Below are positions 7,962-16,670 of a stretch of DNA of 39,355 bases, in pieces. A program made the position numbers and the translations under genes. The number at the start of each line of letters is the position of its first letter. Position 1 is the stretch's first letter. The DNA is taken from contig JAQSDW010000106.1 in assembly GCA_029946105.1 (NCBI GenBank), positions 1 through 39,355 of the forward strand, in the 5' to 3' direction. Source of the DNA: Reyranella sp. (GTDB lineage Bacteria; Pseudomonadota; Alphaproteobacteria; Reyranellales; Reyranellaceae). Under the pieces are notes generated by a model. That model was not told the origin of the DNA. It searched no databases and saw only the letters and a list, made by a program, of their open reading frames with translations.

Positions 7962-8089
7962 TAGAGCTTTTCCGGCGGAGATGGAATCACGCTTTCACAT
8001 TTCTCTCCCCACAGGCGCTGTTTACAGCGCCTGTGGGGAGAGGAGCATGAGTGAAACCCAGTGAACACGTCTTCGCCAGAAAGACTCTA
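7962..8089. repeat. 128-bp imperfect palindrome with perfect 18-bp core (REP/MITE-like)
   Basis: The core CTCTCCCCACAGGCGCTG (8003-8020) and its exact complement (8025-8042) flank a TTTA loop. Outside it, the left arm from TAGAGCTTT (7962) and the inverted right arm, which reads TAGAGTCTTTC from 8089, align imperfectly. Blocks TAGAG, CTTT, GGCG, AGA, TCAC and TTTCAC are shared. The element fills the whole gap between convergent rnk and lysE, and the lysE stop TAG is its outer edge. There is no T run, so it looks more like a dispersed palindromic repeat than a plain terminator, though it could act as one in both directions. Confidence 0.7.
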
Positions 8090-8665
8090 CGATTTGAAGC
8101 GCAAAAGTGCTGCACCAAAGCCCATGAAGACGATGCCGCTGGCCCGGTTCAACCGGCGCCGCCAGACGCCGTGCATCAGCCGGTCCGCGAGCTTGCGGCC
8201 ACTGAGCGCGTAGATCGAATAGAAGAAAAGTTCGACGCCGACGAAGGTCGCCACCATCAACGCGAATTGCGGTCCCCAGGCGCGCGCTGGGTCGAAGAAC
8301 TGCGGGAAGAAGGCTGCAGCAAAGATCAGCAGCTTGGGATTGCTGATGCCGACCAGGAAACCGTCGCGCAGGAGCGCTGTATTGGACGTGCCGCTCGGCT
8401 GTGGCGTCGCATCAGGTTCGACGGGTTCGCGCCACAGCTGAATGCCGAGATAGACGAGATAGGCCGCGCCCGCGATCTTCAGCACATTGAAGGCATCGGG
8501 CAGCGCCAGGAGGAGCGCGCTCAGTCCGGCGACGGAGCCTGTCAGCATCAGGACCAGTGCCGCGAGACAGCCCGTCATGCCGACGAAGGCCGAACCCAGG
8601 CCGAAGCGGATGCTGCGCGTCGTGACATAGAGCACGTTCGGCCCCGGCGTGCAGGCGATCAGCAC
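8087..8665 (-). CDS. LysE/RhtB-family amino acid exporter; natural N-terminus cut by amber codon
   Basis: LysE-family proteins are six-helix inner-membrane exporters of amino acids. Visible are the TPGPNVLYVTTRS signature, several hydrophobic helices (VGMTGCLAALVLMLTGSVAG; VLKIAGAAYLVYLGIQLW) and the FLVGISNPKLLIFAAAFFPQF segment. The expected start is GTG at 8704 reading VSLET, but the next codon is TAG (8687-8689), after which WLYLSAVVLIACTPGPN continues in frame. The longest intact frame therefore starts at GTG 8665 and lacks about half of helix 1. The gene lies directly after the D-aminoacylase-like gene, as if exporting its product. It is either a recent pseudogene, a gene with a shifted start, or a sequencing artefact. 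Confidence 0.75.
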   Translation of the reverse strand: MLIACTPGPNVLYVTTRSIRFGLGSAFVGMTGCLAALVLMLTGSVAGLSALLLALPDAFNVLKIAGAAYLVYLGIQLWREPVEPDATPQPSGTSNTALLRDGFLVGISNPKLLIFAAAFFPQFFDPARAWGPQFALMVATFVGVELFFYSIYALSGRKLADRLMHGVWRRRLNRASGIVFMGFGAALLRFKS

Positions 8666-8714
8666 GACGGCGCTGAGGTAGAGCCACTAGGTTTCGAGAC
8701 TCACCGCGGTGCCG

Positions 8715-10433
8715 TCATTGCGCGGCGATCGCCGCGTGCCGCCCCATCGAAGGGTTGAACGTGTCGAGCACGTGGCCGGGGCCCTTGGCGTGCTTCACGT
8801 AATCCTTGCCGTCGAAGGTCCTGACGCCGTTGCAGAACACACCATGGACGCCGGTCGGCCGGCGGATGGTGCGGCGCCCGCCGCCCGGCAGGTCGGCCAC
8901 CCGCTCGGCCGGCCTCACGCCCACGGTGGCCTGGTCGAACAGCAGCAGGTCGGCCTGGGCGCCGATGGCGATGCGGCCGCGGTTCTGGATGCCATAGAGA
9001 TCGGCGGGATGGCTGGTCAGGCGCCGGATGCCTTCGACGATGTCGAAGTCGCCGCGCTCGCGCACCCAGTGGCTGAGGAAATGCAGGCCGAAGCCGGCAT
9101 CGCACATGTAGATTAAGTGCGCGCCGGCGTCGCTCAGCGCCACCACGCCGGCCTCGTGCTTCAGGAGGCGCGCCACGCCCTCGTCGCCGACATTGAGAAA
9201 GCGGCCGAGGAAGGCGGTCTCGAGATTTTCATCGAGGCTGAGGTCGAGCATGACGTCGAGCGGGTCGCGGCCTTCGGCCTTGGCGATCTCGTGCAGGTAG
9301 CGATTCACATACTTGGCGTTGGCCGGCTTCTGGGCGACGGCCACCATCACGCGATCCCAGTTGCCCTGGAAGATCATGCCGGGCCGCGGGTTCTTCGCAT
9401 TCTCGCGGAACTTGGCGCGCCACGACGGGTCGCGATAGACGGTCGTGAGCTGCTCGGGCGTAAAGGCCTTGATCGGATCGAACGCTGAGTGACTGTAGAA
9501 CGGGTAGGCATTGGCCATCGTGAAATCGAACGACAGCGGCTGGCAGGGGATCTGGACATAGAGGCCGTTGCCGCGGCGGATGGCGGCGGCACAGGCGTCG
9601 AAGATGCCGAGCGCGCGCGCCGGCTCCTGCTCGTTGTACATCGCCATGCCGGTGCCCTGGAAAAACGGCCGGCCATACTTGGCTGCCATCGGCTCCAGAT
9701 CTTCCGGCGTCTTGATGCCCGAGGCGATGGCGATCACGCCCTGGCCGCGCGGACCCATGGCGCCCACCAGGGTGTCGAGTTCCGAGAGGGGCGCGATGGT
9801 CGACGGCATCGGCACGCCGCCGTAGCCTGAATGATTGAGCGAGTAGGAGGCGCCGAGGCCGATCGCGCCCTGGGCCATGGCATCGGCCACCATCGCCTTC
9901 ATCTTCGCCAGTTCTTCCGGCGTTGCCACGACGCGCTGCGAGGCGTCCTCGCCCATCACCGCGGTGCGGATGGTCGAATGGCCGGCCAGCACGGCCAGGT
10001 TGGCGTAGGCGCCGCGCCGGCGCAGCATCGCCATGTAGTCGCCGAAACTTTCAAAATCCCAGGCGATGCCCTTGCGCAGCGCGTCGAGGTCCATGCCTTC
10101 GACGACGGAAAGGTTGCGGATCACCAGGTCGCGCACGGCGGGCGGCGCCGGCACGATGCCGAAGCCGCAGTTGCCGATCACCGCGGTGGTGACGCCGAGC
10201 GACGGCGAGGGCGAGAGCGTGATGTCCCAGGTGACCTGCGCGTCGTAGTGCGTGTGCACGTCGACGATGCCGGGCGACAGGGTGAGGCCGCCGGCATCGA
10301 TCGTCTCGGCACCTTTATCCTTGATCTCACCGATGGAAGTGATGCGGCCGTCCGTGACCGCGAGATCGGCGCGGCGCGGGTCGTGGCCGAGGCCGTCGAC
10401 GATGGTGGCGCCGCGAATGACGAGATCAGGCAT
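8715..10433 (-). CDS. D-aminoacylase-type amidohydrolase (N-acyl-D-amino-acid deacylase family)
   Basis: The product (572 residues) probably hydrolyses N-acyl-D-amino acids or a similar amide. The N-terminal beta domain [16 protein letters not shown] leads to the metal motif GIVDVHTHYDAQVTWD (His60, His62) and VIGNCGFG (Cys89), the ligand set of D-aminoacylases. Near the C-terminus are LSDAGAHLIYMCD with the catalytic Asp, and HPADLYGIQNRGRIAIGAQADL. Two ATGs lie in tandem; the second (10433) has GGAGG at a better distance and overlaps the stop of maeB. A LysE exporter gene follows. The family also contains dihydropyrimidinase-like and other amidohydrolases, so the exact amide is open. Confidence 0.87.
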   Translation of the reverse strand: MPDLVIRGATIVDGLGHDPRRADLAVTDGRITSIGEIKDKGAETIDAGGLTLSPGIVDVHTHYDAQVTWDITLSPSPSLGVTTAVIGNCGFGIVPAPPAVRDLVIRNLSVVEGMDLDALRKGIAWDFESFGDYMAMLRRRGAYANLAVLAGHSTIRTAVMGEDASQRVVATPEELAKMKAMVADAMAQGAIGLGASYSLNHSGYGGVPMPSTIAPLSELDTLVGAMGPRGQGVIAIASGIKTPEDLEPMAAKYGRPFFQGTGMAMYNEQEPARALGIFDACAAAIRRGNGLYVQIPCQPLSFDFTMANAYPFYSHSAFDPIKAFTPEQLTTVYRDPSWRAKFRENAKNPRPGMIFQGNWDRVMVAVAQKPANAKYVNRYLHEIAKAEGRDPLDVMLDLSLDENLETAFLGRFLNVGDEGVARLLKHEAGVVALSDAGAHLIYMCDAGFGLHFLSHWVRERGDFDIVEGIRRLTSHPADLYGIQNRGRIAIGAQADLLLFDQATVGVRPAERVADLPGGGRRTIRRPTGVHGVFCNGVRTFDGKDYVKHAKGPGHVLDTFNPSMGRHAAIAAQ

Positions 10434-12736
10434 CATTTCCTCCGTCGGCTCAGGGCACCGTAGGCGGCGAGTGCCGCGTGGTTCACGAGATCGCTCACCG
10501 TGGCGCCCATCTGCACGATCTGGACCGGCTTCGCGAGACCGTCGATCACCGGGCCGATCACCGTCACGCCTCCCAGTCGCTGCAGCAGGCGCGAGGAAAT
10601 GTGCGCCGAATGCAGGCCCGGCATCACCAGCACGTTGGCCGGCCCGGTCAGGCGGCAGAAGGGATAGGTCTCGCGCAGGAGCTCGTAGTCGAGCGCCATG
10701 TCGGCCTGCATCTCGCCGTCGAACTCGAAATCGACCTTCTCGGCCTGCAGGATGCGGATCGCCTTGCGGATGCGGTCGATGCGCTCGATCTCGCGGCTGC
10801 CGAAGTTCGAGAACGACAGGAACGCCACCCGCGGCTCGTGACCCATCTGACGGGCGTTGCGCGCCATCTGGCGGGCGATGGTGGCGAGCTGCTCGGGCGA
10901 CGGTGTCTCGTTGATCGAGGTGTCGGCCAGGAACACCGTGCCATGCCGCGCCACGACGATGGAGTAGCCCATCGGCACCATGCCGGGCTCGACGTCGATG
11001 ACGCGCTTCACATCGCCGTAGCACTCGGGGAAGCGCCGCGTGATGCCGGTCACCATGCCGTCGGCATCACCCATCGCCACCATGCAGGCGCCGAACACGT
11101 TGCGGCCCTGGTTGACCATGCGCTGGATGTCGCGGCGCAGGTAACCGTCGCGCTGCAGGCGCGCGTAGACCAGGTCGGTGTAGGGAGCGTTGCGCGTCGA
11201 CAGCCGGGCATTGTGGATTTCGAGGTTCGAATCGTCGGTGATGCCCAGCGTCTTCATGGTCTCGCGGACCTGCTCCTCGCGGCCGATCAGGATCGGCGTG
11301 CCATAGCCGTTGTCGCGGAACACGACGGCGGCGCGGATGGTGCGCTCCTCCTCGCCCTCGGCGAACACGACGCGCTGCGGATTGGCTTTCACCTGGTCGA
11401 ACAGGCTTTGCAGCCAGTGGCTGGTCGGGTCGAGGCGGCCTGAGAGGTCGCGGCGGTATTCCGCCATGTCGGCGATCGGCTTGCGCGCCACGCCAGATTT
11501 CATCGCCGCTTCCGCCACGGCGGAAGACACCGCCGAGATCAGCCGCGGATCGAACGGCACCGGCACGACATACTCGGGTCCATAGCGCAGGCGGCGGCCG
11601 GAATAGGCGCGGTCGACCTCGTCGGGCACGTCCTCGCGCGCGAGATTGGCCAGCGCCTGGGCGGCGGCCACTTTCATCTCCTCGTTGATCGTGCTGGCAC
11701 GTACGTCCAGCGCACCGCGGAAGATGTAGGGAAAGCCCAGCACATTGTTGATCTGATTGGCATAGTCGCTGCGGCCGGTCGCCATGATGGCGTCGGAACG
11801 CACCGACTTGACGTCTTCCGGCGAGATCTCGGGGTCGGGGTTGGCCATGGCGAAGATGATCGGCTTGTCCGCCATCGACCGGACCATCTCCTTCGTCACG
11901 GCACCCTTCACCGACAGGCCGAAGAAGACGTCGGCGCCTTTCATCGCCTCCGCCAGCGTACGCGCCTTGGTGCGCACGGCGTGGGCGCTCTTCCACTGGT
12001 TCATGCCCTCGGTGCGGCCCTGGTAGATGACGCCCTTGGTGTCGCACAGGATGGCGTTCTCGTGCGGCAGGCCCATCGCCTTCACCAGCTCGATGCAGGC
12101 GATCGAGGCGGCGCCGGCGCCGTTCACCACCATCTTCACGTCCTTGAGGTTGCGGCCGGTGAGATGCAGCGCGTTGATCAGGCCGGCGGCCGAGACGATG
12201 GCGGTGCCGTGCTGGTCGTCGTGGAAGATCGGGATGTCCATCAGCTCGCGCAGGCGCTGCTCGATGATGAAGCACTCCGGCGCCTTGATGTCCTCGAGGT
12301 TGATGCCGCCGAAGGTCGGCCCGAGGTAGCGCACGGCGTTGACGAACTGGTCGACGTCCTTGGTGTCGACCTCGATGTCGATGCAATCGACGTCGGCAAA
12401 GCGTTTGAAGAGCACGGCCTTGCCCTCCATCACCGGCTTGCCGGCCAGCGCCCCGATGTCGCCCAGGCCGAGGACGGCGGTGCCGTTGGAGATGACGGCT
12501 ACCAGGTTGCCCTTGATGGTGTAGTCGTAGGCGAGCGAGGGGTCCTTTTCGATCGCGAGGCAGGGAGCGGCGACGCCCGGCGAATAGGCCAGTGCCAGGT
12601 CGCGCTGGGTCACCAGGGGCTTGGTGGCGACAATCTCGATCTTGCCGGGCCGTCCCATCGCGTGCATGCGCAGCGAATCGCCGTCGAGATCGCCCATTTC
12701 GTTGCTGACCATCGCTTCCGAGCTTTTGCTCGTCAT
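10433..12736 (-). CDS. maeB: NADP-dependent malic enzyme MaeB (malic enzyme + phosphotransacetylase-like domain)
   Basis: MaeB oxidatively decarboxylates malate to pyruvate with NADP. The 767-residue protein has the usual two-part form. The malic enzyme half is at about residues 10-430: [47 protein letters not shown] [23 protein letters not shown] and the NADP fold [12 protein letters not shown] phosphotransacetylase-like half (about 440-760) has [15 protein letters not shown] and [12 protein letters not shown]; in the family it is regulatory. Tandem ATGs at 12739 and 12736 follow GGGAG; I chose the second. The stop overlaps the start of the amidohydrolase gene. It is divergent from mutS. Confidence 0.95.
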   Translation of the reverse strand: MTSKSSEAMVSNEMGDLDGDSLRMHAMGRPGKIEIVATKPLVTQRDLALAYSPGVAAPCLAIEKDPSLAYDYTIKGNLVAVISNGTAVLGLGDIGALAGKPVMEGKAVLFKRFADVDCIDIEVDTKDVDQFVNAVRYLGPTFGGINLEDIKAPECFIIEQRLRELMDIPIFHDDQHGTAIVSAAGLINALHLTGRNLKDVKMVVNGAGAASIACIELVKAMGLPHENAILCDTKGVIYQGRTEGMNQWKSAHAVRTKARTLAEAMKGADVFFGLSVKGAVTKEMVRSMADKPIIFAMANPDPEISPEDVKSVRSDAIMATGRSDYANQINNVLGFPYIFRGALDVRASTINEEMKVAAAQALANLAREDVPDEVDRAYSGRRLRYGPEYVVPVPFDPRLISAVSSAVAEAAMKSGVARKPIADMAEYRRDLSGRLDPTSHWLQSLFDQVKANPQRVVFAEGEEERTIRAAVVFRDNGYGTPILIGREEQVRETMKTLGITDDSNLEIHNARLSTRNAPYTDLVYARLQRDGYLRRDIQRMVNQGRNVFGACMVAMGDADGMVTGITRRFPECYGDVKRVIDVEPGMVPMGYSIVVARHGTVFLADTSINETPSPEQLATIARQMARNARQMGHEPRVAFLSFSNFGSREIERIDRIRKAIRILQAEKVDFEFDGEMQADMALDYELLRETYPFCRLTGPANVLVMPGLHSAHISSRLLQRLGGVTVIGPVIDGLAKPVQIVQMGATVSDLVNHAALAAYGALSRRRK

Positions 12737-12811
12737 CATTTCACTCCCGGTTGAGAGCGCATATTGGCGGCAATCCCCAGCCGGGGCCAGCGTGCGCAAA
12801 CTTCCGATACT

Positions 12812-12856
12812 GCGCTGCAGCGCGATACACCGCTCGTCCACCTACCGCTCGTCCAC
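12812..12856. repeat. Palindrome and tandem 13-bp repeat between maeB and mutS
   Basis: A perfect 12-bp palindrome GCGCTGCAGCGC lies at 12812-12823. It is followed by two direct copies of ACCGCTCGTCCAC (12829-12841 and 12844-12856) with a period of 15. They sit in the divergent maeB/mutS gap just before mutS and could be a regulator site. No promoter boxes are clear. Confidence 0.4.
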
Positions 12857-12875
12857 ATGGCCAACAGGTGGGGCT

Positions 12876-15611
12876 ATGGTAGACCGGGCCCAGCGAGGAC
12901 CCACCGTGCCCGACAATTCAGCTGCTTCTCCCGGCACCACGCCGCCGATCCCGGCCGACGCGACGCCGATGATGCGCCAGTACCTGGCGATCAAGGCGCG
13001 GCACCCGGATCATCTGGTGTTCTATCGGATGGGCGATTTCTACGAATTGTTCTTCGAAGATGCCGTCAAGGCGTCGGCGTCGCTCGATATTGCGCTGACC
13101 AAGCGCGGCCAGCACCTGGGCGAAGACATCAAGATGTGCGGCGTACCGGTGCACAGCCACGAGGCCTACCTGTCGCGGCTGATCCGCCGGGGCTTCAAGG
13201 TCGCGGTCTGCGAACAGGTCGAGGATCCGGCCGAGGCCAAGAAGCGCGGTGCGAAATCCGTCGTCGATCGCGCCGTGGTGCGCGTCATCACGCCCGGCAC
13301 CTTGACCGAGGATTCTCTGCTCGATGCGCGCAGCCATAATTACCTGGTCGCCATTGCCGAGGCGCAGGGCGAGCTGGCGCTGGCCTGGCTCGATCTCTCG
13401 ACCGCAGATTTCGCCACCCAGCCGGTGCTGCCGCAGCAGCTCGCCGCCGCGCTGGCGCGCCTCGCGCCGGGCGAACTGCTGTTGCCCGACCGGCTGCTGG
13501 CGCGCGAGCCGCTGAAGGCCGTGCTGGAAGACTGGAACACGGTGCTGACGCCGCTGCCCTCGGCGCGCTTCGACAGTGACAATGCCCGCAAGCGTTTGCA
13601 GGCGGCCTTCAATGTTGCCGCCCTGGAAAGCTTCGGGTCGTTTTCGCGCGCCGAAGTCGCGGCCTGTGGCGCGCTGCTCGACTATGTCGAGCTCACGCAA
13701 GCCGGCAAGCGGCCGGCGCTGGCGCCGCCGCGTCGCGAGCGCGCCGACGGCACGATGGAGATCGACCCGGCGACCCGGCGTAACCTCGAGCTGGTGAAGA
13801 GCCTCGATGGCCGCCGCGACGGCACGCTGCTGGCCACCATCGACCGCACGCTGACCGGCCCGGGGGCGCGCCTGCTGGCCGAGCGCATTGCCGCCCCGCT
13901 CACCGACCGCGACGCGATCGAGCGCCGCCTCGATCTCGTGCAGCTCTTCGTCGAACGGCCCGCCGTGCGCGAGCGGGTGCGCGAGGCCCTGAAGCGCACG
14001 CCCGACGTCGAGCGTGCGCTGACGCGTCTCAGTGTCGGCCGCGGCGGGCCGCGCGATCTGGCGGCCCTGCGCGACGGTCTCGAGTCGGGCGAGGCGCTGG
14101 CCGCCCTGCTCGGCGCCGAGCCCGAAGCGCTGGCGCCACCGCCTGCTCCGCTGGGCGAGATCGTGGCGGCATGCTCGGACCACCGGGCATTGATCGAGGC
14201 GCTGGCAGCAGCGCTTGCCGACGAGCCGCCGCTGTTCGCCCGCGACGGCGGTTTCATTCGCGCGGGCTACCGTGCCGAACTCGACGAGCAACGCACCTTG
14301 CGCGACGACAGCCGCAAGACCGTGGCGGCGCTGGAGGCCAAGTACCGCGCCTCGACCGGCGTCGCGACGCTGAAAATTCGGCACAACAACATGATCGGCT
14401 ACCACATCGAGGTTTCGGCGCTGCATGCCGACAAGCTCGATCTGGCAGCCCTTGGCTTTACACGTCGCCAGTCGATGTCGAATGCCACACGCTTCAGCAC
14501 CGCCGAACTCGCCGATCTCGAAACCCGCATCGGCCGCGCCGCCGACCAGGCGCTGGCGCTGGAACTGGCGATCTTCGAGCAGTTGGCGGCAGGTGTGCTG
14601 GCCGTATCCACGGCTGTCGCCGCCGCCGGCCGCGCGCTCGCCGCCCTCGACGTGGCGGCAGCACTCGCCGAGCTGGCCGCCAGCGGCAATTATAGCCGGC
14701 CGGTGTTGAGCGATGATCCTGCTTTCTCGATCAAGGGCGGCCGTCATCCCGTCGTGGAAGCGGCATTGATGCGGCAAGGCGGCTCGGGCTTCGTGCCCAA
14801 CGATTGCGATCTCGGGGCCGAGCGTCGGCTGTGGCTGCTGACTGGCCCGAACATGGCCGGCAAGTCGACCTTCCTGCGCCAGAACGCAATCATTGCCGTG
14901 ATGGCGCAGGCAGGCTCCTTCGTGCCGGCCGAGGCCGCGACCATCGGCATCGTCGATCGGCTGTTCAGTCGCGTCGGTGCCGCCGACGATCTGGCGCGCG
15001 GCCGCTCCACCTTCATGGTCGAGATGGTCGAAACTGCTGCCATCCTCAACCAGGCGACGGCTAAAAGCCTGGTGATCCTGGACGAGATCGGCCGCGGCAC
15101 CGCCACCTTCGATGGCCTCTCGATCGCCTGGGCGACGCTCGAGCATCTGCACGACGTCAACAAATGCCGGGCGCTGTTCGCCACCCACTTTCATGAGCTG
15201 GGCGCGCTCAAGGAACGCCTCGCGGCCCTGGCGCCGCACACCATGCGTGTCAAGGAATGGCAGAATCAGGTCGTGTTCCTGCACGAGGTGGCGCCGGGTG
15301 CCGCCGATCGCTCCTACGGCATCCATGTGGCGCAACTCGCCGGCCTGCCGGCCGCCGTCGTGGCGCGCGCCGAACAGGTGCTGGCGGCCCTGGAGAAGGG
15401 TGAACAGTCGAGCGCCGTGAGCCGGCTGGCCGACGACCTGCCGCTGTTTGCGGCGGCGCCAGCGCGTCCGATCAGCGGCACGGCGAATGCCGCCGAATCG
15501 GAAGTCGAGAAGGCGCTGGCGTCGGTCAATCCCGACGAACTGTCGCCCAAGCAGGCGCTGGAACTGCTCTACGCCCTGCGCCAGCGCCTCGGCGGCAAGG
15601 ACGTCCCTTAA
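12876..15611 (+). CDS. mutS: DNA mismatch repair ATPase MutS
   Basis: MutS binds mismatches and starts mismatch repair. The protein has 911 residues from ATG 12876; GTG at 12906 with AGGA ahead is an alternative. The mismatch-binding domain carries the Phe-x-Glu motif in [15 protein letters not shown]. Other landmarks are [14 protein letters not shown], the lever/clamp regions, and [12 protein letters not shown]. The ATPase has Walker [14 protein letters not shown] near residue 657, [22 protein letters not shown], Walker [17 protein letters not shown] and FATHFHEL. The C-terminal [20 protein letters not shown] is the beta-clamp/tetramer tail. It ends convergently with the MesD-like gene; the two stops share the palindrome TTAA. 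Confidence 0.97.
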   Translation: MVDRAQRGPTVPDNSAASPGTTPPIPADATPMMRQYLAIKARHPDHLVFYRMGDFYELFFEDAVKASASLDIALTKRGQHLGEDIKMCGVPVHSHEAYLSRLIRRGFKVAVCEQVEDPAEAKKRGAKSVVDRAVVRVITPGTLTEDSLLDARSHNYLVAIAEAQGELALAWLDLSTADFATQPVLPQQLAAALARLAPGELLLPDRLLAREPLKAVLEDWNTVLTPLPSARFDSDNARKRLQAAFNVAALESFGSFSRAEVAACGALLDYVELTQAGKRPALAPPRRERADGTMEIDPATRRNLELVKSLDGRRDGTLLATIDRTLTGPGARLLAERIAAPLTDRDAIERRLDLVQLFVERPAVRERVREALKRTPDVERALTRLSVGRGGPRDLAALRDGLESGEALAALLGAEPEALAPPPAPLGEIVAACSDHRALIEALAAALADEPPLFARDGGFIRAGYRAELDEQRTLRDDSRKTVAALEAKYRASTGVATLKIRHNNMIGYHIEVSALHADKLDLAALGFTRRQSMSNATRFSTAELADLETRIGRAADQALALELAIFEQLAAGVLAVSTAVAAAGRALAALDVAAALAELAASGNYSRPVLSDDPAFSIKGGRHPVVEAALMRQGGSGFVPNDCDLGAERRLWLLTGPNMAGKSTFLRQNAIIAVMAQAGSFVPAEAATIGIVDRLFSRVGAADDLARGRSTFMVEMVETAAILNQATAKSLVILDEIGRGTATFDGLSIAWATLEHLHDVNKCRALFATHFHELGALKERLAALAPHTMRVKEWQNQVVFLHEVAPGAADRSYGIHVAQLAGLPAAVVARAEQVLAALEKGEQSSAVSRLADDLPLFAAAPARPISGTANAAESEVEKALASVNPDELSPKQALELLYALRQRLGGKDVP

Positions 15612-16627
15612 GCGAAAGCCTTGCGGGCGAGCGCCGCGCCTTCGGCGAGCGCGCGCAGCTTGCCGTAGGCGACACCCAGCGTCATCGGCGCCATGCCGCA
15701 GTTGGTGCAGGCCTGGATGCGCTCGGGATCGACGAACTTCGTCGCGAGCTTCAGGGTCTCGGCTACTTCCTCAGGCGTCTCGATCTTGTCGGAGGCGACG
15801 TTGATGGCGCCGACCAGCACGGTCTTGGTCTTCAGGAGCTTCATCAGCTCCGGCGGCACGTGGCTGTCGCGGACTTCGAGCGAGACCTGCTGGATCTTGC
15901 TGCGGTCGAGCGCCGGGAAGGTCTGCTCGTACTGACGCCAGCTTTCGCCCAGCGTCTCCTTCCACTTGTTGTTGGCCTCGATGCCGTAGCCGTAGCAGAT
16001 GTGAACGGCGGTGGTACACTTGAGGCCCTCGGCCGCTTTCTCCAGCGCCGGCACGCCCCAGTCGACCGTCTCGTTGAGGTAGACGTTGAAGGCGGGCTCG
16101 TCGAACTGGATCACGTCGACGCCGAGCTTCTCGAGGTCCCTGGCTTCCTGGTTCAGGAGTTCGGCGAAGGCGAAGGCCATTTTTACGCGATCGCCGTAGT
16201 GGCCGTCGGCCAGCGTGTCGATCAGCGTCATCGGGCCGGGCAGGGTGAACTTCAGTTTGCGCGCCGTGGCGGCGCGGGCAACGCGGGCCTCGCGCTCATG
16301 CACGAACTTGCGGCGCTTGAGCGGGCCAGTAACCGTCGGGCAGTCGGCGTCGTAGCGGTTGTTCCGGATGCCCATCCGGACCTTCTTGTCGAAGTCGACG
16401 CCGTCGACCTCGGCCAGGAAGCCGTGCACGAAATGCTGCCGTGCCTGCTCGCCGTCGCTCACGATGTCGAGGCCGGCCTCTTCCTGGCGGCGGATAGCGA
16501 GCAGGGTTGCATCGTCCTTGGCGTCGAACAGCGGCTGGCCTGAAAGCGTCCACGGCGCCCAGAGGACATTGGGCGTGGCCAGCCACGACGGCTTGGGAAG
16601 GCTGCCGGCAAGCGTGGTCTCGAACAT
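15608..16627 (-). CDS. Core-MetE methionine synthase, MesD-like (cobalamin-independent family)
   Basis: This 339-residue zinc methyltransferase equals only the C-terminal barrel of MetE, half the length of full MetE, so it cannot use methyltetrahydrofolate in the usual way. The N-terminus [20 protein letters not shown] and [19 protein letters not shown] match what I remember of MesD, a folate-independent methionine synthase that works with the oxygenase-like MesX. Likely zinc ligands are His209 and Cys211 (HICYGYG), Glu251 (SLEVRDS) and Cys310 (TNCGMAP). GGGAGAAGAAG precedes the ATG. It lies 43 bases after hemY on the same strand and may share that transcript. No mesX gene is in the window, so MesD is a probable, not proven, identity. 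Confidence 0.8.
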   Translation of the reverse strand: MFETTLAGSLPKPSWLATPNVLWAPWTLSGQPLFDAKDDATLLAIRRQEEAGLDIVSDGEQARQHFVHGFLAEVDGVDFDKKVRMGIRNNRYDADCPTVTGPLKRRKFVHEREARVARAATARKLKFTLPGPMTLIDTLADGHYGDRVKMAFAFAELLNQEARDLEKLGVDVIQFDEPAFNVYLNETVDWGVPALEKAAEGLKCTTAVHICYGYGIEANNKWKETLGESWRQYEQTFPALDRSKIQQVSLEVRDSHVPPELMKLLKTKTVLVGAINVASDKIETPEEVAETLKLATKFVDPERIQACTNCGMAPMTLGVAYGKLRALAEGAALARKAFA

Positions 16628-16670
16628 CTTCTTCTCCCGGGATCGATTCTTGTCGTTCTTGGTGCAGCGT

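Noticed and set aside
10437..11024. Upstream extension of the amidohydrolase frame into maeB
   Set aside because: Those residues come from the wrong frame of maeB. The GGAGG site and [14 protein letters not shown] show the start is at 10433.
11220..11236. GGTTCGAATC-like tRNA T-loop sequence
   Set aside because: It lies within maeB coding sequence, and no cloverleaf can be built around it.
10478..12754. Plus-strand open frames across maeB and the neighbouring amidohydrolase
   Set aside because: They mirror strong minus-strand genes and show no motifs or ribosome-binding sites.
12918..15335. Minus-strand open frame of 805 codons across mutS
   Set aside because: mutS is unmistakable on the plus strand. 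The antisense translation is low-complexity Arg/Gln/Gly/His without family signals.
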